Position numbers and translations under genes: made by a program. A DNA stretch of 11,242 nucleotides, taken from contig MCFG01000748.1 of the NCBI GenBank assembly GCA_002104895.1, positions 1 to 11,242 on the forward strand. Reading direction: 5' to 3'. Under the pieces are notes generated by a model that was not told the DNA's origin, did not search any database, and was given only the letters and a program-made list of their open reading frames with translations. Below, piece by piece: positions 10,154 to 11,242 of the stretch. This stretch comes from Anaeromyces robustus. Its lineage: Eukaryota; Neocallimastigomycota; Neocallimastigomycetes; Neocallimastigales; Neocallimastigaceae. The number at the start of each line of letters is the position of its first letter. Positions within the stretch are counted from its first letter, which is position 1.

Positions 10154-10164
10154 GTGTAAAGTAG

Positions 10165-10196
<32 letters not shown>

Positions 10197-10649
10197 AAAT
10201 ATTATGTATAGTTTTAATTACAATTTTTTATGGTAAAATTATAAATAAATAATAAATGTATAATATAGTATAATAAAATTGAAATTTTATGATCTAATAC
10301 ATTGTATATATATTATATAATATATTATAATATATTTGTTTTAATTAACGAAAAGTTAATAATATAATATATAGAATTTTTTCGAAATTAAATTTTATTG
10401 ATTTTGAAAAAAAAAAAATAATAATTATTAATAAATAATTAAAACATCCATTATTACATTACAATTACAATTACATTACATTCAATAGTTATAAAAAATT
10501 TTTTCATTCCGTATCTTTAATAAATAAATGAATTATATTATTAAAACAAATAAAGTATTAATAATCAGTAAATAATTAAATTATATTAAATATTTTTATT
10601 ATGAATTAAATGGGTCATTTCAATTTATCCATAAAAAACCTTAAAGAAA

Positions 10650-10849
10650 ATAAATAAATAAGTAAATAATAAATAAATAAATAAATAAATATAAATAATA
10701 ATAAATAATTAATTAATTAATTAATTAATAATAAAAAGTAAATATTAAATAATAAATAAATAAATAATAAATAAATAAATAAATAATAAATAAATAAATA
10801 ATAAATAAATAAATAAATAAATAATAAATAATAATAAATAAATAAATAA

Positions 10850-10881
<32 letters not shown>

Positions 10882-10885
10882 AAAG
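10650..10885. repeat. Interrupted TAAA/TAA microsatellite
   Basis: TAAA units alternate with TAA and a stretch of TTAA (about 10707-10727). Its minus-strand reading frame gives only YLFI-type repeats and is not a gene. Confidence 0.9.
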
Positions 10886-10947
10886 AAATAAATATATTAT
10901 ATATTTTTTAAATATTTTTAAATAAAAAATAAAAATTTTCAATAATT

Positions 10948-10952
10948 AAAAA
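10948..10952 (-). terminator. RNA polymerase III oligo-T terminator of the tRNA-Met gene
   Basis: Five T on the minus strand immediately follow the discriminator base of the tRNA, the usual Pol III stop signal. Confidence 0.85.
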
Positions 10953-11025
10953 TGCGAAGTGTGAGGTTCGAACTCACGACCTTAAGATTATGAGACTTAC
11001 GCGCTGCCGACTGCGCCAACTTCGC
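10953..11025 (-). tRNA. Elongator tRNA-Met (anticodon CAU), intronless
   Basis: The minus strand folds as a standard 73-base tRNA. The acceptor stem GCGAAGT pairs with ACTTCGC, with discriminator A. The D arm is GCGC-AGTCGGCA-GCGC. The anticodon loop is CTCATAA, giving CAU after U33. The T arm is GTGAG-TTCGAAC-CTCAC. The internal Pol III promoters are visible: A box TGGCGCAGTCGG and B box GTTCGAACC. The anticodon stem has a U-U at its last pair, as in other eukaryotic elongator tRNA-Met genes, and the core is close to the animal elongator sequence. The T arm has the TTC of elongators, not the AUCG of initiator tRNAs. The CCA end is not encoded. Confidence 0.97.
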
Positions 11026-11242
11026 TTTTTCACAAAATGAAATGATAAATAGTAAAATTCATAAATAATAAATATGATTTGATTTTTTGCTTTTTGTCGC
11101 GAATATTAGTAGATTTAAAATTAAAATTCACTAATAAATGGATTAAACTTAAAATTTATTATTGATAAAATCAATTATATCCGATTTTTATTAAAAGAAA
11201 TGATTATTAGAGTATAGTTAAATATATAAAACTAAAGGGTTT
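11026..11242. other. Upstream flank of the tRNA gene, nothing recognised
   Basis: This is AT-rich sequence with a small GC-containing spot (TTTGTCGCGAATATT, 11094-11108) and a short inverted repeat, ATTGAT-AAA-ATCAAT, at 11160-11174. I see no gene. Confidence 0.6.

Larger units (their letters stand above)
9937..10952. other. AT-rich region between hspA and the tRNA gene; hspA promoter presumably lies here
   Basis: No protein-like reading frame or RNA gene is visible. It holds two long A runs (10108-10119 and about 10165-10193, which are T runs on the hspA strand), a short ATTACA direct-repeat cluster at about 10452-10482, TAAA repeats at 10650-10885, and AT filler. Confidence 0.65.

Noticed and set aside
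10360-10400. Possible heat-shock element upstream of hspA (GAA, then TTCGAA)
   Set aside because: The spacing does not fit alternating nGAAn/nTTCn units of five bases.
10745-10942. Minus-strand open frame rich in YLFI
   Set aside because: It is a translation of the TAAA/TAA repeat region.
10700-11242. tRNA-targeting retrotransposon (TRE) or external B box near the tRNA
   Set aside because: No element sequence and no second GTTCGA-type box is visible on either side.

Overview
This window looks like nuclear DNA of a social amoeba (Dictyostelium or a close relative). The support is extreme A+T richness, short AT-only introns with GTAAGT/GTAATT-type donors, long runs of A or T beside genes, AAT-coded polyasparagine tracts inside a coding region, and an intron-split mitochondrial Hsp60. 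The species cannot be fixed from the sequence alone.

Layout. (1) Positions 1-988, + strand: the 3' part of a universal stress protein (USP) family gene in about four exons. Its C-terminal ATP-binding signature is intact only if a particular acceptor is used at 908-909. One reading-frame break remains at a T6 run (636-641). (2) Positions 989-2820: about 1.8 kb with no recognisable gene, full of A-rich simple sequence, including a 34-35 bp tandem repeat. (3) Positions 2821-5975, + strand: a TATA box plus oligo-T promoter, then a three-exon gene for an 890-residue secreted or surface zinc metalloprotease. It has a signal peptide, a long Asn-rich spacer, an HEITHGLGF zinc site, a distant candidate third His with a Met-turn, and a hydrophobic C-terminal tail. 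(4) Positions 5976-7464: a convergent intergenic region with a very long pure TTTA array. (5) Positions 7465-9936, - strand: a four-exon mitochondrial chaperonin Hsp60 gene (hspA), 602 residues, apparently intact, with unusual insertions. (6) Positions 9937-10952: AT-rich upstream sequence with TAAA repeats. (7) Positions 10953-11025, - strand: an intronless elongator tRNA-Met(CAU) with its oligo-T terminator. (8) Positions 11026-11242: nothing recognised.

The genes do not form a pathway. USP and Hsp60 are both stress-related, but nothing in the sequence links them. The protease and Hsp60 genes converge, so the TTTA array lies downstream of both. The least explored item is the metalloprotease: it resembles a metzincin-like HExxHGLGF family that I recall mainly from bacterial sequences, here fused to an amoebal Asn-rich region.
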